This document shows positions 52,541-61,771 of a stretch of DNA of 64,000 nucleotides, in pieces; the first letter of the stretch is position 1; each line of letters starts with the position of its first letter. The DNA is taken from the NCBI RefSeq assembly GCF_003122085.1, contig NZ_QEXV01000001.1, positions 806,001 to 870,000 on the forward strand, given 5' to 3'. The position numbers and the translations under genes are program-made. This DNA comes from Marinicauda salina (GTDB lineage: Bacteria > Pseudomonadota > Alphaproteobacteria > Caulobacterales > Maricaulaceae). The notes under the pieces were generated by a model. It was not told where the DNA came from, did not search any database, and saw only the letters and a program-made list of their open reading frames with translations.

Positions 52541-53197
52541 TCAGGCGAGTCCGCCGCGGCCGGTCTTCTCCCAGTCGGCGAGGAAGGCTTCTAGCCCCGT
52601 GTCGGTCAGGGGGTGCCGGATCATCTCGTCGAAGGTTTTCGGCGGAAGCGTGGCGGCGTCGCAGCCGACCAGCGCGGCCGCCTCGACATGGCCGGGATTG
52701 CGCAGCGAGGCCGCGAGGATCCGCGTCTCGAAGCCGTGCCGGTCGTAATGGGCGCGGATGTCGCGCAAGAGCCCGATCCCGTCGCCGCCGGCGTCCTCCA
52801 CCCGGCCGACGAAGGGCGAAACGAAGGTCGCGCCCGCCTTCGCCGCAAGCATCGCCTGGTTCAGCGAGAAGCACAGCGTGACGTTGGTCGCGACGCCCTC
52901 GTCGGCGAAGCTGCGGCAGGCCTCGAGGCCCGGCCCGGTCAGCGGCAGCTTGATCACCACGTTGTCGGCGATCTCGCGCAGCCTGCGGCCCTCGCGGAGC
53001 ATGCCCTCGACATCGGTCGCCACGACCTCGGCCGAGACCGGTCCGGAGACGGCCGCGCAGATCGCCGCCACGCGGTCGAACACGTCGGCGCCCGATTTCG
53101 CGATCAGCGACGGGTTGGTGGTCACGCCGTCCACGAGCCCGGCGCGGGCCCGCCCGGCGATCTCGTCGATTTCGGCGGTGTCGAGGAAAAGCTGCAT
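52541..53197 (-). CDS. tal: transaldolase / fructose-6-phosphate aldolase family protein
   Basis: The 218-residue product belongs to the short transaldolase group (TalC/Fsa): [28 protein letters not shown], the Schiff-base lysine in [35 protein letters not shown] and [14 protein letters not shown]. Members act either as transaldolase in the pentose phosphate pathway or as F6P aldolase; transaldolase is likelier here since tkt and pgi are nearby. ATG 53197 gives the standard N-terminus. It lies 94 bp after the O-antigen ligase gene. Confidence 0.93.
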   Translation of the reverse strand: MQLFLDTAEIDEIAGRARAGLVDGVTTNPSLIAKSGADVFDRVAAICAAVSGPVSAEVVATDVEGMLREGRRLREIADNVVIKLPLTGPGLEACRSFADEGVATNVTLCFSLNQAMLAAKAGATFVSPFVGRVEDAGGDGIGLLRDIRAHYDRHGFETRILAASLRNPGHVEAAALVGCDAATLPPKTFDEMIRHPLTDTGLEAFLADWEKTGRGGLA

Positions 53198-53291
53198 CCG
53201 TATCCCTGTCAGGCGCGGCGATGCGCCGCGCGCAAAGGAAGCACCGACGCGGCGCGCCGCGCAAGGCGCTTGGCGCAGCCGGTCGGCCGCC

Positions 53292-54590
53292 CTACTCGGC
53301 CAGCAGGCGGGCGAAGCGCTCGCGTCCGGCGCGGTCGTGTTCGTGCTCGCCGCCGTCGCGCGGCGCGGCGCGGGCGCGATCCGGCTTGAGGCTGAGCGCG
53401 GCGGTGAGCGCGAGGGCGAGCCCGGCGTGATGCCATTCCTGCCAGAGCCCGTAGCCCACCGAGACGGCGACGACCCACAGCGTGAAGGCGAAGACGAGCC
53501 CGGCGGCGACCGGACTCGAGGGCGCGCGCCGCTCCAGTCCGGCCGCGGCGAGCATGCACGCCGCCGTCGTGAGCATGGCGCCGACGAGGCCGGTTTCGAG
53601 CCAGATCTGGAGCCCGGCGTTGTGGGCGTGCAGCGGGATGAGATCGAACTCGACGCCGCGCAGCTCTGCGGGCCGGCTGAGCACGCGCGCCGCATCGAGG
53701 CCGTGGCCGAAGATCGGCCGTTCGGCGATGAGGCCGGCGGTCTCCCGCCAGATCTCGATGCGCATCGCCCAGCTCAGCGGCAGGCGGTTCAACGCGTCGT
53801 CCGGCAGGGCGTCGATCAGGAAGCGCATCATCGCCGGTGCGAACAGGATCGACAGCGCGGTCACGACGAGCGCGGCCTGCAGCGTGCGCCGGGGAAACGC
53901 GATGGCGAGCGCCGCCGCGCCGGTCGCCGCCAGGAAGGCGATCATGTTGGCGGTCACGTCGAAGGCGTTCGACGCGAACAGCGCCGCCAGCCAGACGCCG
54001 ACCGCGGCGCAGCGCAGGAAGGCGCCGCCGGCCCGCCAGAGCAGCATCGCCGCCGGGCCCGAGAGCATGAGCACGGCGAAGCTGCCGCGGCTGAGATTGC
54101 GGTCGATATGGCCCTGCAGGGCCTCGAGCCCGCCGGTATAGCCCTCGAACGCGATCTTGAAGCTGTAGGTGATCACGCCGTTCGTCCCGGCCTCGAACAG
54201 GAAGTAGAGCAGCGCGGCGGCGGCGGAGAAGACGACCATGGTCCGCAGCGTCCGCAAGGCCCGGCCGGTCGCCTGCGCCGCGGCCAGCGGAATCATCGCG
54301 AACAGCGGCGTGAGCAGGGCCAGCTTGAGGAGCTGATCGGGACGGTCATAGGGCGACCAGAGCCAGCTCAGGCAGATCCACTCGATGGCGAGCACGGCGA
54401 AGGCGAGCGCCGGTCCCGGCGCGCGCAGCCGCGATCCGACGAGGCGGGGCGCGGCCAGGGCGCCGCCCGCGATCGCGCCCGCCGGGGCGAGACCCAGCCC
54501 GCCGGCCGCGGCGAACACCCCCGCCAGCGGAAAGACGAGGCGATAGATCCATCGCGCGCGACGGGTCCCGGGGCCGAGTCGTCCGGTCAT
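53292..54590 (-). CDS. O-antigen ligase/polymerase family membrane protein
   Basis: A 432-residue protein with about 10-12 hydrophobic segments and the Wzy_C/WaaL-type periplasmic signature IPLHAHNAGLQIWLETGLVG (about residue 317), preceded by the conserved AERPIFGHGL region. Such proteins ligate or polymerise polysaccharide at the periplasmic face of the inner membrane. Its start overlaps the stop of the sulfotransferase gene (ATGA), so the two are translationally coupled. WaaL and Wzy cannot be separated by sequence here. Confidence 0.88.
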   Translation of the reverse strand: MTGRLGPGTRRARWIYRLVFPLAGVFAAAGGLGLAPAGAIAGGALAAPRLVGSRLRAPGPALAFAVLAIEWICLSWLWSPYDRPDQLLKLALLTPLFAMIPLAAAQATGRALRTLRTMVVFSAAAALLYFLFEAGTNGVITYSFKIAFEGYTGGLEALQGHIDRNLSRGSFAVLMLSGPAAMLLWRAGGAFLRCAAVGVWLAALFASNAFDVTANMIAFLAATGAAALAIAFPRRTLQAALVVTALSILFAPAMMRFLIDALPDDALNRLPLSWAMRIEIWRETAGLIAERPIFGHGLDAARVLSRPAELRGVEFDLIPLHAHNAGLQIWLETGLVGAMLTTAACMLAAAGLERRAPSSPVAAGLVFAFTLWVVAVSVGYGLWQEWHHAGLALALTAALSLKPDRARAAPRDGGEHEHDRAGRERFARLLAE

Positions 54591-55294
54591 CGTCCGCCGC
54601 CAATGCTCCGTCGCCTGAGCGGCGCGGGCTCCAGCCGCGCGCCGGGCTGCGGTCGCAGGACCGGCGCGACGCGCGCATAGAGCGGCTGGACAATGCGGTT
54701 GTAGCCCCGTCGCATGGCGTCGGCGATGTCCCGATCGGTGCGCCTAGCGCTGCGGTTGCTGCGAGGGTAGTCGGCGAGATCGGAGTCGGTCTCGGCGAAG
54801 GCCTTGAGCCGCTCCAGGCTGTCGGGCTCGCCGGTGCGCAGGACCAGGAGCTGGTCGCGGCGACCCTCGCGCTCGAAGAAGGCTTCGACTTCGGCGTTGT
54901 GCGCCTCGTAGACGGCGATGTGCTCCTCGCGAAAGCCGTGGGGATAGTAGCGCCCGAAGATGTAGCGCTGGCTGTGGGTGACCGGGTGGGCGTGCCGGTT
55001 GTGGCGCAGCAGGCTTTCGTACCACTCCGCGGAATCGCGCACCGTCAGGACGAATCGCGCCCGGTCGCCGTAGGCCTCGAGAAACGGCTTGTACATGTAG
55101 GGATGCGGCCAATCGACGAAGACGTCGGCGGTTTCGTAGTGCGCCATCACGGTGTCGAGGTCGCCGGTCCGGAACGCCTTCCAGATCTTGAAGCGGCGGT
55201 GCCGGGTCTCGAATCCCATCGCCGCCATCGCGTCGTGGAGACTGGTCAGCCCCGTCTTCATGAAGCCCAGGCCGAGGAATTTGAGATCGCTCAT
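54587..55294 (-). CDS. sulfotransferase family protein (Sulfotransfer_4-like)
   Basis: The 235-residue product starts LKFLGLGFMKTGLTSLHDAM, the P-loop form of the Sulfotransfer_4 group (GxGFxRTGTxSL), followed by RFVLTVRDSAEWYESLLRHN, the 3'-phosphate-binding R/S segment. ATG 55294 overlaps the histidine phosphatase stop (ATGA); the long frame to 55684 is not coding there. Encoded between kdsB and an O-antigen ligase, it may sulfate an LPS or O-chain sugar. The C-terminus is basic and proline-rich. Confidence 0.83.
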   Translation of the reverse strand: MSDLKFLGLGFMKTGLTSLHDAMAAMGFETRHRRFKIWKAFRTGDLDTVMAHYETADVFVDWPHPYMYKPFLEAYGDRARFVLTVRDSAEWYESLLRHNRHAHPVTHSQRYIFGRYYPHGFREEHIAVYEAHNAEVEAFFEREGRRDQLLVLRTGEPDSLERLKAFAETDSDLADYPRSNRSARRTDRDIADAMRRGYNRIVQPLYARVAPVLRPQPGARLEPAPLRRRSIGGGR

Positions 55295-55959
55295 GGCGCT
55301 CCGCCTCCTCCCGCAGGGGCGGCGTCGAGGCGGACCGCGTCCGGCGCGGCGTTCCAGGACAGCAGTTCGACCGCGCCGTCCTCGCCGATGCGCGCGGCGC
55401 ACATGTGGCCGGTGCGCACCTTGGCGTCGCCGACGGGCGCGTCGTCGCCCGCCAGCAGCCGATGGAAATAGCGCAGCACGCCGTTCGACGTCACGACGAG
55501 CACGGCGGCGTCGGGATCGCGCTCGCGGGTGACCGACTTGAACACGGCGCGCGCATTGTCGCGCAGCGTCGACGGCGAGGGCGACCAGCCCGCGCCGGAG
55601 GGCGGGATGGAGCGTTCGCGCCAGTCGCGGATGGCGGCCTCGCCCCAGGTCTCGGCGATCTCGGCGTCGGACTTGCCGCCCCACACGCCGTAATCGATCT
55701 CGCGCAGGCGCTCGTCGATCTCGACCTCGCCGGTGAAGCCGCAGGATTCCCCGGCCAGCCGCGCGCCGGTGCGCGTGCGCTTGAGCGGTCCGGCGAGGAT
55801 GCGATCGAGCACGACGCCGGCCGAGCGGATGGCGCGGCCGATCTCGCGCGACTGCTCGAGACCCTGCTCGGTGAGCGGCAGGTCCTCGTTGGCGCCGACC
55901 CAGACCGGCGTGTCCTCCGGGCCGAACGTGTTTCCGTGGCGGGCGAGGATCAGCAGCAT
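55291..55959 (-). CDS. histidine phosphatase family protein
   Basis: The 222-residue product has the phosphoglycerate-mutase-like catalytic motif LARHGNTFGPED, followed by NEDLPLTEQGLEQSREIGRAI and LREIDYGVWGGKSDAEI. The usual second His-containing motif reads VLVVTSNGVLRYF, with Asn where most members have His (SHG), which may weaken or alter activity. It starts one base after kdsB. Substrate unknown; it may dephosphorylate a sugar phosphate in the same pathway. Confidence 0.85.
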   Translation of the reverse strand: MLLILARHGNTFGPEDTPVWVGANEDLPLTEQGLEQSREIGRAIRSAGVVLDRILAGPLKRTRTGARLAGESCGFTGEVEIDERLREIDYGVWGGKSDAEIAETWGEAAIRDWRERSIPPSGAGWSPSPSTLRDNARAVFKSVTRERDPDAAVLVVTSNGVLRYFHRLLAGDDAPVGDAKVRTGHMCAARIGEDGAVELLSWNAAPDAVRLDAAPAGGGGAP

Positions 55960-55960
55960 C

Positions 55961-56740
55961 TCAGACCAGCTCCCCTTCGCGGGCGATGATCGCCTCGGCG
56001 GTCTCGGCGTCGCCGGGACTGTCCACCGAACACGGCGTGCGCCCGCGATAATCCGTGATCACCACGCGGATGGGTATGCCGTTTTCGAGCGCGCGCAGCT
56101 GCTCCAGGCTCTCGGCCCTCTCGAGCGGAGAGGGTTCGAGTTTCACCAGTTCTTCCAACGTCTTGAAGCGATAGGCGTAGAGACCCACGTGCTTGTAGAC
56201 CGGCGTGCCCGCCTCCGGGTGGCGCTGGAACGGGATGATCGCCTTGGAGAAGTAGAGGGCGTTCCCCGCATGATCGAACACCACCGTCGTGCCGCCGACC
56301 TCGCCGGCGGCCTTGGCGCGCTTCGTCGCCTCCAGGGCCTCGCCGGCGAACTCCACCGCCGGCGTGGCCATGGGCAGCGACGGGTCTTCAGCCATCGCCG
56401 CGGCGACGGCCTCGATCACCCAGGGCGGGGTGAGCGGCGCGTCGCCCTGCAGGTTGAGGATGACGTCGTCGTCTCCGGCGAAGCCCTTGACCGCCTCGAA
56501 CACCCGCTCGGTGCCGTTTCGGCAGGTCTCCGGCGTCATCACGGCTTCGCCCCCGCCGGCCTCGACCGCGTCGCGGATGCGCGCGTCGTCGGTGGCGACG
56601 ATGACGCGATCGACGCTCGGCGCGGCCGCGGCGACGCGGCGCACGCGCTCGACCATCGCTGTGCCGGCGATCGGATGCAGCGGCTTTCCGGGGAACCGGG
56701 TCGAGCCGTAGCGGGCGGGGATGACGGCGATGACGCTCAT
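55961..56740 (-). CDS. kdsB: 3-deoxy-manno-octulosonate cytidylyltransferase
   Basis: KdsB makes CMP-Kdo, the donor for the inner core of lipopolysaccharide. The 259-residue product has IPARYGSTRFPGKPLHPIAG, VIVATDDARI, NGTERVFEAV, ILNLQGDAPL and KHVGLYAYR. The position after NLQGD reads APL where many homologues have PEP or EPL, a modest change. It is the first gene of the minus-strand run kdsB, phosphatase, sulfotransferase, O-antigen ligase, tal, glmM, and is divergent from yebC over 192 bp. Confidence 0.93.
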   Translation of the reverse strand: MSVIAVIPARYGSTRFPGKPLHPIAGTAMVERVRRVAAAAPSVDRVIVATDDARIRDAVEAGGGEAVMTPETCRNGTERVFEAVKGFAGDDDVILNLQGDAPLTPPWVIEAVAAAMAEDPSLPMATPAVEFAGEALEATKRAKAAGEVGGTTVVFDHAGNALYFSKAIIPFQRHPEAGTPVYKHVGLYAYRFKTLEELVKLEPSPLERAESLEQLRALENGIPIRVVITDYRGRTPCSVDSPGDAETAEAIIAREGELV

Positions 56741-56932
56741 GACGGCGATCGGGGCTGAAACGGCGAGGGGGACTGTCTTGCACGGCCGGGCCCGAAGCGC
56801 AAAGCCGCCAGGGCCTTTGCCCGCGTCCGCCTCATGGGATAGAAGGCGCGCTTGCGACCCGCGCGCCGCGCCGACCGGGCCTGCGGCCGGAGGCGCCCGG
56901 GGTCGTCAGCCTGCTTGCAAGGAGGTTTCCGC

Positions 56933-57697
<765 letters not shown>

Positions 57698-57720
57698 CCG
57701 GCCGCGAGGGGAACGCGCTC

Positions 57721-58347
57721 ATGCTGATCGCGGTCGACGGCCCGCTGGCCTCGGGCAAGGGCACGATCGCGCGCGCGCTGGCGGCGCGCTACGGCCTGCC
57801 CCATCTCGACACCGGCGCGCTGTATCGCGCCGTCGCCGTCGCGATGATGGAGGCCGGCGAGGATCCGGCCGACCCGGACGCCGCCGAGCGCGCCGCGCGC
57901 AATCTCGACCCCGACGCGATCGACGAGGCGAAGATCCGCACCGCCGGCGCCGGGGCGGCGGCCTCGGTGGTCTCGGCGCACCCCGGCGTGCGCGCCGCGC
58001 TGCTGAAGGTCCAGAAGGATTTCGCCGCCCGCCCGGGAGGCGCCGTGCTCGACGGTCGCGATATCGGCACCGTCATAGCGCCGGATGCCGAGGTGAAGCT
58101 GTTCGTCACCGCCGGCGAGGAAGCCCGCGCCTGGCGGCGTCGCTCCGAGCTGGTGGGCCGCGGCGAGACCATCGCCTACGACCAGGTGCTCGCCCAGCTC
58201 CGGGAGCGCGACGCGCGCGACGCCTCGCGCAGCGACGCGCCGATGACGAAGGCCGCCGACGCCGTGGAACTCGACACCACGGACATGACGATCGACGAGG
58301 CCGTCCAGGCCGCGATCGACATCGTCGAACAGCGGAGGACGCGCTGA
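57721..58347 (+). CDS. cmk: cytidylate kinase
   Basis: Cmk phosphorylates CMP and dCMP. The 208-residue product has the P-loop AVDGPLASGKGTIARALAAR, YGLPHLDTGALYRAVA, the DGRDIGTVIAPDAEVKLFVT block and the LID-type RRRSEL and RERDARDASRSDAPM segments. In many alphaproteobacteria rpsA follows; here an aldo-keto reductase overlaps the end instead. GAGGGG lies before ATG 57721. It can recycle CMP released from CMP-Kdo. Confidence 0.95.
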   Translation: MLIAVDGPLASGKGTIARALAARYGLPHLDTGALYRAVAVAMMEAGEDPADPDAAERAARNLDPDAIDEAKIRTAGAGAAASVVSAHPGVRAALLKVQKDFAARPGGAVLDGRDIGTVIAPDAEVKLFVTAGEEARAWRRRSELVGRGETIAYDQVLAQLRERDARDASRSDAPMTKAADAVELDTTDMTIDEAVQAAIDIVEQRRTR

Positions 58348-59138
58348 AGGGGGCGGCCTCCCGCCTGGCCTTCGGCGTCTCCGGCGCCCACGGAACGCCG
58401 CTCGTCCCGGCGCGCGAGACGGTCGATCTCATTCATGAAGCCCGCGCGCGCGGCGTGCGCGTTTTCGACACCGCGCCGGCCTACGGCGCCGGCGAGGCCG
58501 AGCGCCGGCTCGGCCGCGCGCTTGCGGGGATGGATCGCGACGCCGTCTGCGTCTCCACCAAGGCCGGCGTGACCAGCCGCGGGCTGCGCGGGCGGCGCCG
58601 GGATTTCTCGCCCGATGCGATCGAGACCTCTCTGCGCGCCAGCCTCGACCGGCTCGGGCTGGAGGGGGTCGACGTGCTCTTCCTCCACGGCGCCGATCCG
58701 GCCGAGTTGACGCCGGGGCTGATCGAGCGGCTCGACCGCCTGAAGGACGCCGGCGCCTTCGCCCGGCTCGGCGCGACCGGCCGCGGGGCCGAGCTCGACG
58801 CCGCACTCGACACCGGCCGGATCGACGCGCTGATGACGCCGGTTCATCCCTTCCTCGACGCCGGGGGCGAGGCCCGGCTCGTCCGCGCCGCCGAGGCGGG
58901 CGTAAGTGTCTTCGCCATCGAGACGGCCGGTCCGGGCCGGACGGCGATCCGGCTTCCGCGGCGGCCCGCCGATCTCTACGCGGTGGGGCGCGGCCTGCTC
59001 GCCTCGGGTGGAGACGATCGCCGCGTTCCTGTGGCCGAAGGCCTCGCCGCCGCGCTCGCCCGTCCCGAGGTCGCCGTGGCCGTGTTCACCACGACGCGGC
59101 GCGCCCACCTGATCGAGAACGCCGCGGTCGCGGGGTGA
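58344..59138 (+). CDS. aldo/keto reductase family protein, probable CTG start
   Basis: A TIM-barrel oxidoreductase-like protein of 264 residues if read from CTG 58344. Conserved parts: strand 1 RLAFGVSGAHGTPL, FDTAPAYGAGEAERRLGRAL (Asp and Tyr of the catalytic tetrad), VCVSTKAG (Lys) and DVLFLHGAD (His). No ATG, GTG or TTG exists in frame before GTG 58455, yet homology clearly starts about 30 codons earlier. CTG 58344 has GGAGG five nt upstream and overlaps the cmk stop (CTGA). It is shorter than typical family members (about 320). Confidence 0.78.
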   Translation: MKGAASRLAFGVSGAHGTPLVPARETVDLIHEARARGVRVFDTAPAYGAGEAERRLGRALAGMDRDAVCVSTKAGVTSRGLRGRRRDFSPDAIETSLRASLDRLGLEGVDVLFLHGADPAELTPGLIERLDRLKDAGAFARLGATGRGAELDAALDTGRIDALMTPVHPFLDAGGEARLVRAAEAGVSVFAIETAGPGRTAIRLPRRPADLYAVGRGLLASGGDDRRVPVAEGLAAALARPEVAVAVFTTTRRAHLIENAAVAG

Positions 59139-59212
59139 GGCGCGCGGCTGAATCGACTTTCGCCGCGCGAGTGGCTAGGCCTCCGGCCCGGGACAGTCGC
59201 AGACCGTTGATC

Positions 59213-60172
59213 ATGCACCACGAACTCCTCGCGAAACTGAAGGCGCTCGGCGAGCCCACGCGGCTCAGAATCGTCACCCTGCTCTCCCGCGGGGAGCTGA
59301 CGGTGAGCGAGATCATGCACGTGCTGGGACAGAGCCAGCCGCGCGTGAGCCGGCACTTGAAGCTGCTCGCCGACGCCGGGCTGTGCGAGCGCTTTCCCGA
59401 GGGCGGCTGGGTGTTCTACCGGCTCGCGCGCAACCGCGTCGGCGAGAAGCTCGCCGCGCTGATCGAGGAGATGTCCGACAGCGCCGACGCCGACATCGCC
59501 CGCGATCTCGCAAGGCTCGAGGACATCAAGCGCCTGCGCGCGGAGACCGCGGAGAAGTATTTCGAAAAGGCGGCCGGGGGCTGGGCGCGCATCCGCAGCC
59601 TGCAATTTCCAGAGGCCGGCGTCGAAGACGCGATGCGCGAGATGGCGGGCGACCGGCGCTTCGGTCTGCATCTCGACGTCGGCACCGGCACGGGACGCAT
59701 GCTCGAGCTGTTCGCCGACCGCGCCGCGGAAGGCATGGGCGTCGATCTCAGCCGCGAGATGCTGTCCGTCGCGCGCAGCAAGATCTCCGAGGCCGGCCTC
59801 AGCCGGCATTTCGTGCGCCAGGCCGACGCCTCCGCGCTGCCCGTCGAGACCGGCGCGGCCGATCTCGTGACCGTTCACCAGGTGCTGCACTATCTCGACG
59901 CGCCCGGCCGCGCGATCGCCGAATGCGCGCGCGTGCTCGCCCCCGGCGGGCTGTTCCTGATCGTCGATTTCGCCGAGCATGAATTCGAAGCCTTCCGGGT
60001 CGAGCATCACCATCGCCATCTCGGCTTCGCCCCGGAAACCATGTCGGCCTGGCTCGCCGAGGCCGGCCTCGTCGAGGCCGAGCGGCGCGAGCTGCCGCCC
60101 GAGGGCGTCGAATCCGGTCTGACGGTGACGATCTGGAGCGCGGAGAAACCGGCCGGGGAGGCCGTCCCATGA
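59213..60172 (+). CDS. ArsR-family regulator fused to SAM-dependent methyltransferase
   Basis: The 319-residue product has an N-terminal winged helix (LKALGEPTRLRIVTLLSRGE, TVSEIMHVLGQSQPRVSRHL, VFYRL; residues 1-85) and a C-terminal class I methyltransferase (HLDVGTGTGRMLELFADRA, GVDLSREMLSVARSK, DLVTVHQVLHYLDAPGRAI, LAPGGLFLIVDFAEHE; about 145-310). This fusion is common in alphaproteobacteria, sometimes near methionine-cycle genes. ATG 59213 is chosen over the 59135 frame start. It overlaps pgi by 4 nt. Confidence 0.9.
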   Translation: MHHELLAKLKALGEPTRLRIVTLLSRGELTVSEIMHVLGQSQPRVSRHLKLLADAGLCERFPEGGWVFYRLARNRVGEKLAALIEEMSDSADADIARDLARLEDIKRLRAETAEKYFEKAAGGWARIRSLQFPEAGVEDAMREMAGDRRFGLHLDVGTGTGRMLELFADRAAEGMGVDLSREMLSVARSKISEAGLSRHFVRQADASALPVETGAADLVTVHQVLHYLDAPGRAIAECARVLAPGGLFLIVDFAEHEFEAFRVEHHHRHLGFAPETMSAWLAEAGLVEAERRELPPEGVESGLTVTIWSAEKPAGEAVP

Positions 60173-61713
60173 GTGATCTGTCCGCTCTCAAGCCCCACGC
60201 CGAGCGCCTGCTGGCGCGCGAGCTCGCCTCGCTCGTCGGCGTCGACGCCGCTCGCGACGCCGCGCTGGTGATCGAGGCCGCCGGGCTGACGCTCGACGCG
60301 CGCCATCAGCGCCTCGATGCGGCGGCCTGGGAGACGTTGACCGGGCTCGCGCGCAGCGCGGGCGTCGAGGCCCGCCGCGACGCGCTGCTCGGCGGCGACG
60401 TCGTCAACGAGACCGAGAACCGGCCGGCGCTTCATCCCGCCCTGCGCAATCCCGATCGGCTTCGCGACGCCGCGCTCGCCGAGCGACTGCGCACCGCCCG
60501 GGCAGCGACGCGGCGCATCGCCGAGGCTGCCGCCGCGCCGGATTTCCTGGACGGGCGTCCGGTGCGCCGGGTGATCAATATCGGCATCGGCGGTTCGGAT
60601 CTCGGTCCGCGCTTTCTCTATGACGCGCTGAAGGCGTACAGGCGCGACGGCGTCGAGGTGCGCTTCGTCTCCAATCTCGACCCGGCCGATCTCGACGACG
60701 CCATGGAGGGCGCCGATCCGGCGACGACGCTGGTCTGCGTCACCTCGAAGTCCTTCACCACCCAGGAAACCCTGATGAACGCCCGCGCCGCCCGGGCGCG
60801 CCTGGCCGAGGCTCTGGGCGAGGAGGGGGCGCGGAAGCGCTTTCTCGCCGCCACCGCCGCGCCGGACAAGGCCGCCGCGTTCGGCGTCGCCGAGGACCGG
60901 ATTTTCCCCTTCGAGGACGGCGTCGGCGGTCGCTACTCGGTGTGGTCGGCGGCCGGGCTATGCCTCGAGATCGGGCTCGGCCCGGACGTCTTCGACCGGT
61001 TGCTCGCCGGGGCCCGGGCGATGGACGATCATTTCGCCGACGCCCCGCTCGCGCGGAACATGCCCGTCGCCAAGGGGCTGATCGATGTCTGGACCCGCGC
61101 CGGGCTGGGCCGGCTCACGCGCTGCGTGGCGGCCTACGCCAGCCGGCTGGAGAAGCTGCCCGCCTATCTCCAGCAGCTCGAGATGGAGAGCCTCGGCAAG
61201 CGGGTCACCCGCGCCGGCGCGCCGCTGGCCGAGGGTCATGGCGGCCAGCTCGTCTGGGGCGGGCGGGGCTCGGACGTCCAGCACTCCTTCTTCCAGTGGC
61301 TGCACCAGGCGCTTTCCGATGCGCCGGTCGACTTCATCGCGCTCGAATCGATGGCGGCGAGCTCCGACGAGCGCGCCCAGGCGCTCACCGCCAATCTCGT
61401 CGCCCAGGGCGCGGCGCTCCTGACCGGCCGCGTCGAGGACGGCGATCTCGCCGCCCACCGCTTCATGCCGGGCGGGCGCTCGAGCTCCGTGCTGATCCTG
61501 CCGGACGTCGACCCGGCTTCGCTGGGCGCGCTGATCGCGCTGCACGAGCACAAGGTCTTCGTCGAGAGCGTGCTCTACGACCTCAACCCGTTCGACCAGT
61601 GGGGCGTGGAACTGGGCAAGCAGCTTGCGCGCTCGATTCTTTCCGGCGATGTCAGCGGCTTCGATTCCGCTACGCTCGATCTGCTGCGCCGGCTCGGCGT
61701 GGCGGGGCCGTGA
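60169..61713 (+). CDS. pgi: glucose-6-phosphate isomerase
   Basis: Pgi interconverts glucose-6-phosphate and fructose-6-phosphate. The 514-residue product has NIGIGGSDLGPRFLYDAL, TSKSFTTQETLMNARAAR, FPFEDGVGGRYSVWSAAGL, and the signature GQLVWGGRGSDVQHSFFQWLHQ, where the family usually has GxxGTNxQHSFxQLxHQG. The GSDVQHSF variant keeps the key Gln-His. The C-terminal LYDLNPFDQWGVELGKQLA is standard. The start overlaps the upstream ArsR-methyltransferase stop. Confidence 0.95.
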   Translation: MSDLSALKPHAERLLARELASLVGVDAARDAALVIEAAGLTLDARHQRLDAAAWETLTGLARSAGVEARRDALLGGDVVNETENRPALHPALRNPDRLRDAALAERLRTARAATRRIAEAAAAPDFLDGRPVRRVINIGIGGSDLGPRFLYDALKAYRRDGVEVRFVSNLDPADLDDAMEGADPATTLVCVTSKSFTTQETLMNARAARARLAEALGEEGARKRFLAATAAPDKAAAFGVAEDRIFPFEDGVGGRYSVWSAAGLCLEIGLGPDVFDRLLAGARAMDDHFADAPLARNMPVAKGLIDVWTRAGLGRLTRCVAAYASRLEKLPAYLQQLEMESLGKRVTRAGAPLAEGHGGQLVWGGRGSDVQHSFFQWLHQALSDAPVDFIALESMAASSDERAQALTANLVAQGAALLTGRVEDGDLAAHRFMPGGRSSSVLILPDVDPASLGALIALHEHKVFVESVLYDLNPFDQWGVELGKQLARSILSGDVSGFDSATLDLLRRLGVAGP

Positions 61714-61771
61714 TCCCGCCCGCGCCGAATCCCGCTAGCTTGCCGAAAACCGAAGGGGCCGACCGCTCGCC

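Noticed and set aside
50160-52748. 862-codon plus-strand open frame across serA and glmM
   Set aside because: It runs through two well-identified genes in other frames and has the Arg/Ala-rich composition of GC-skewed shadows.
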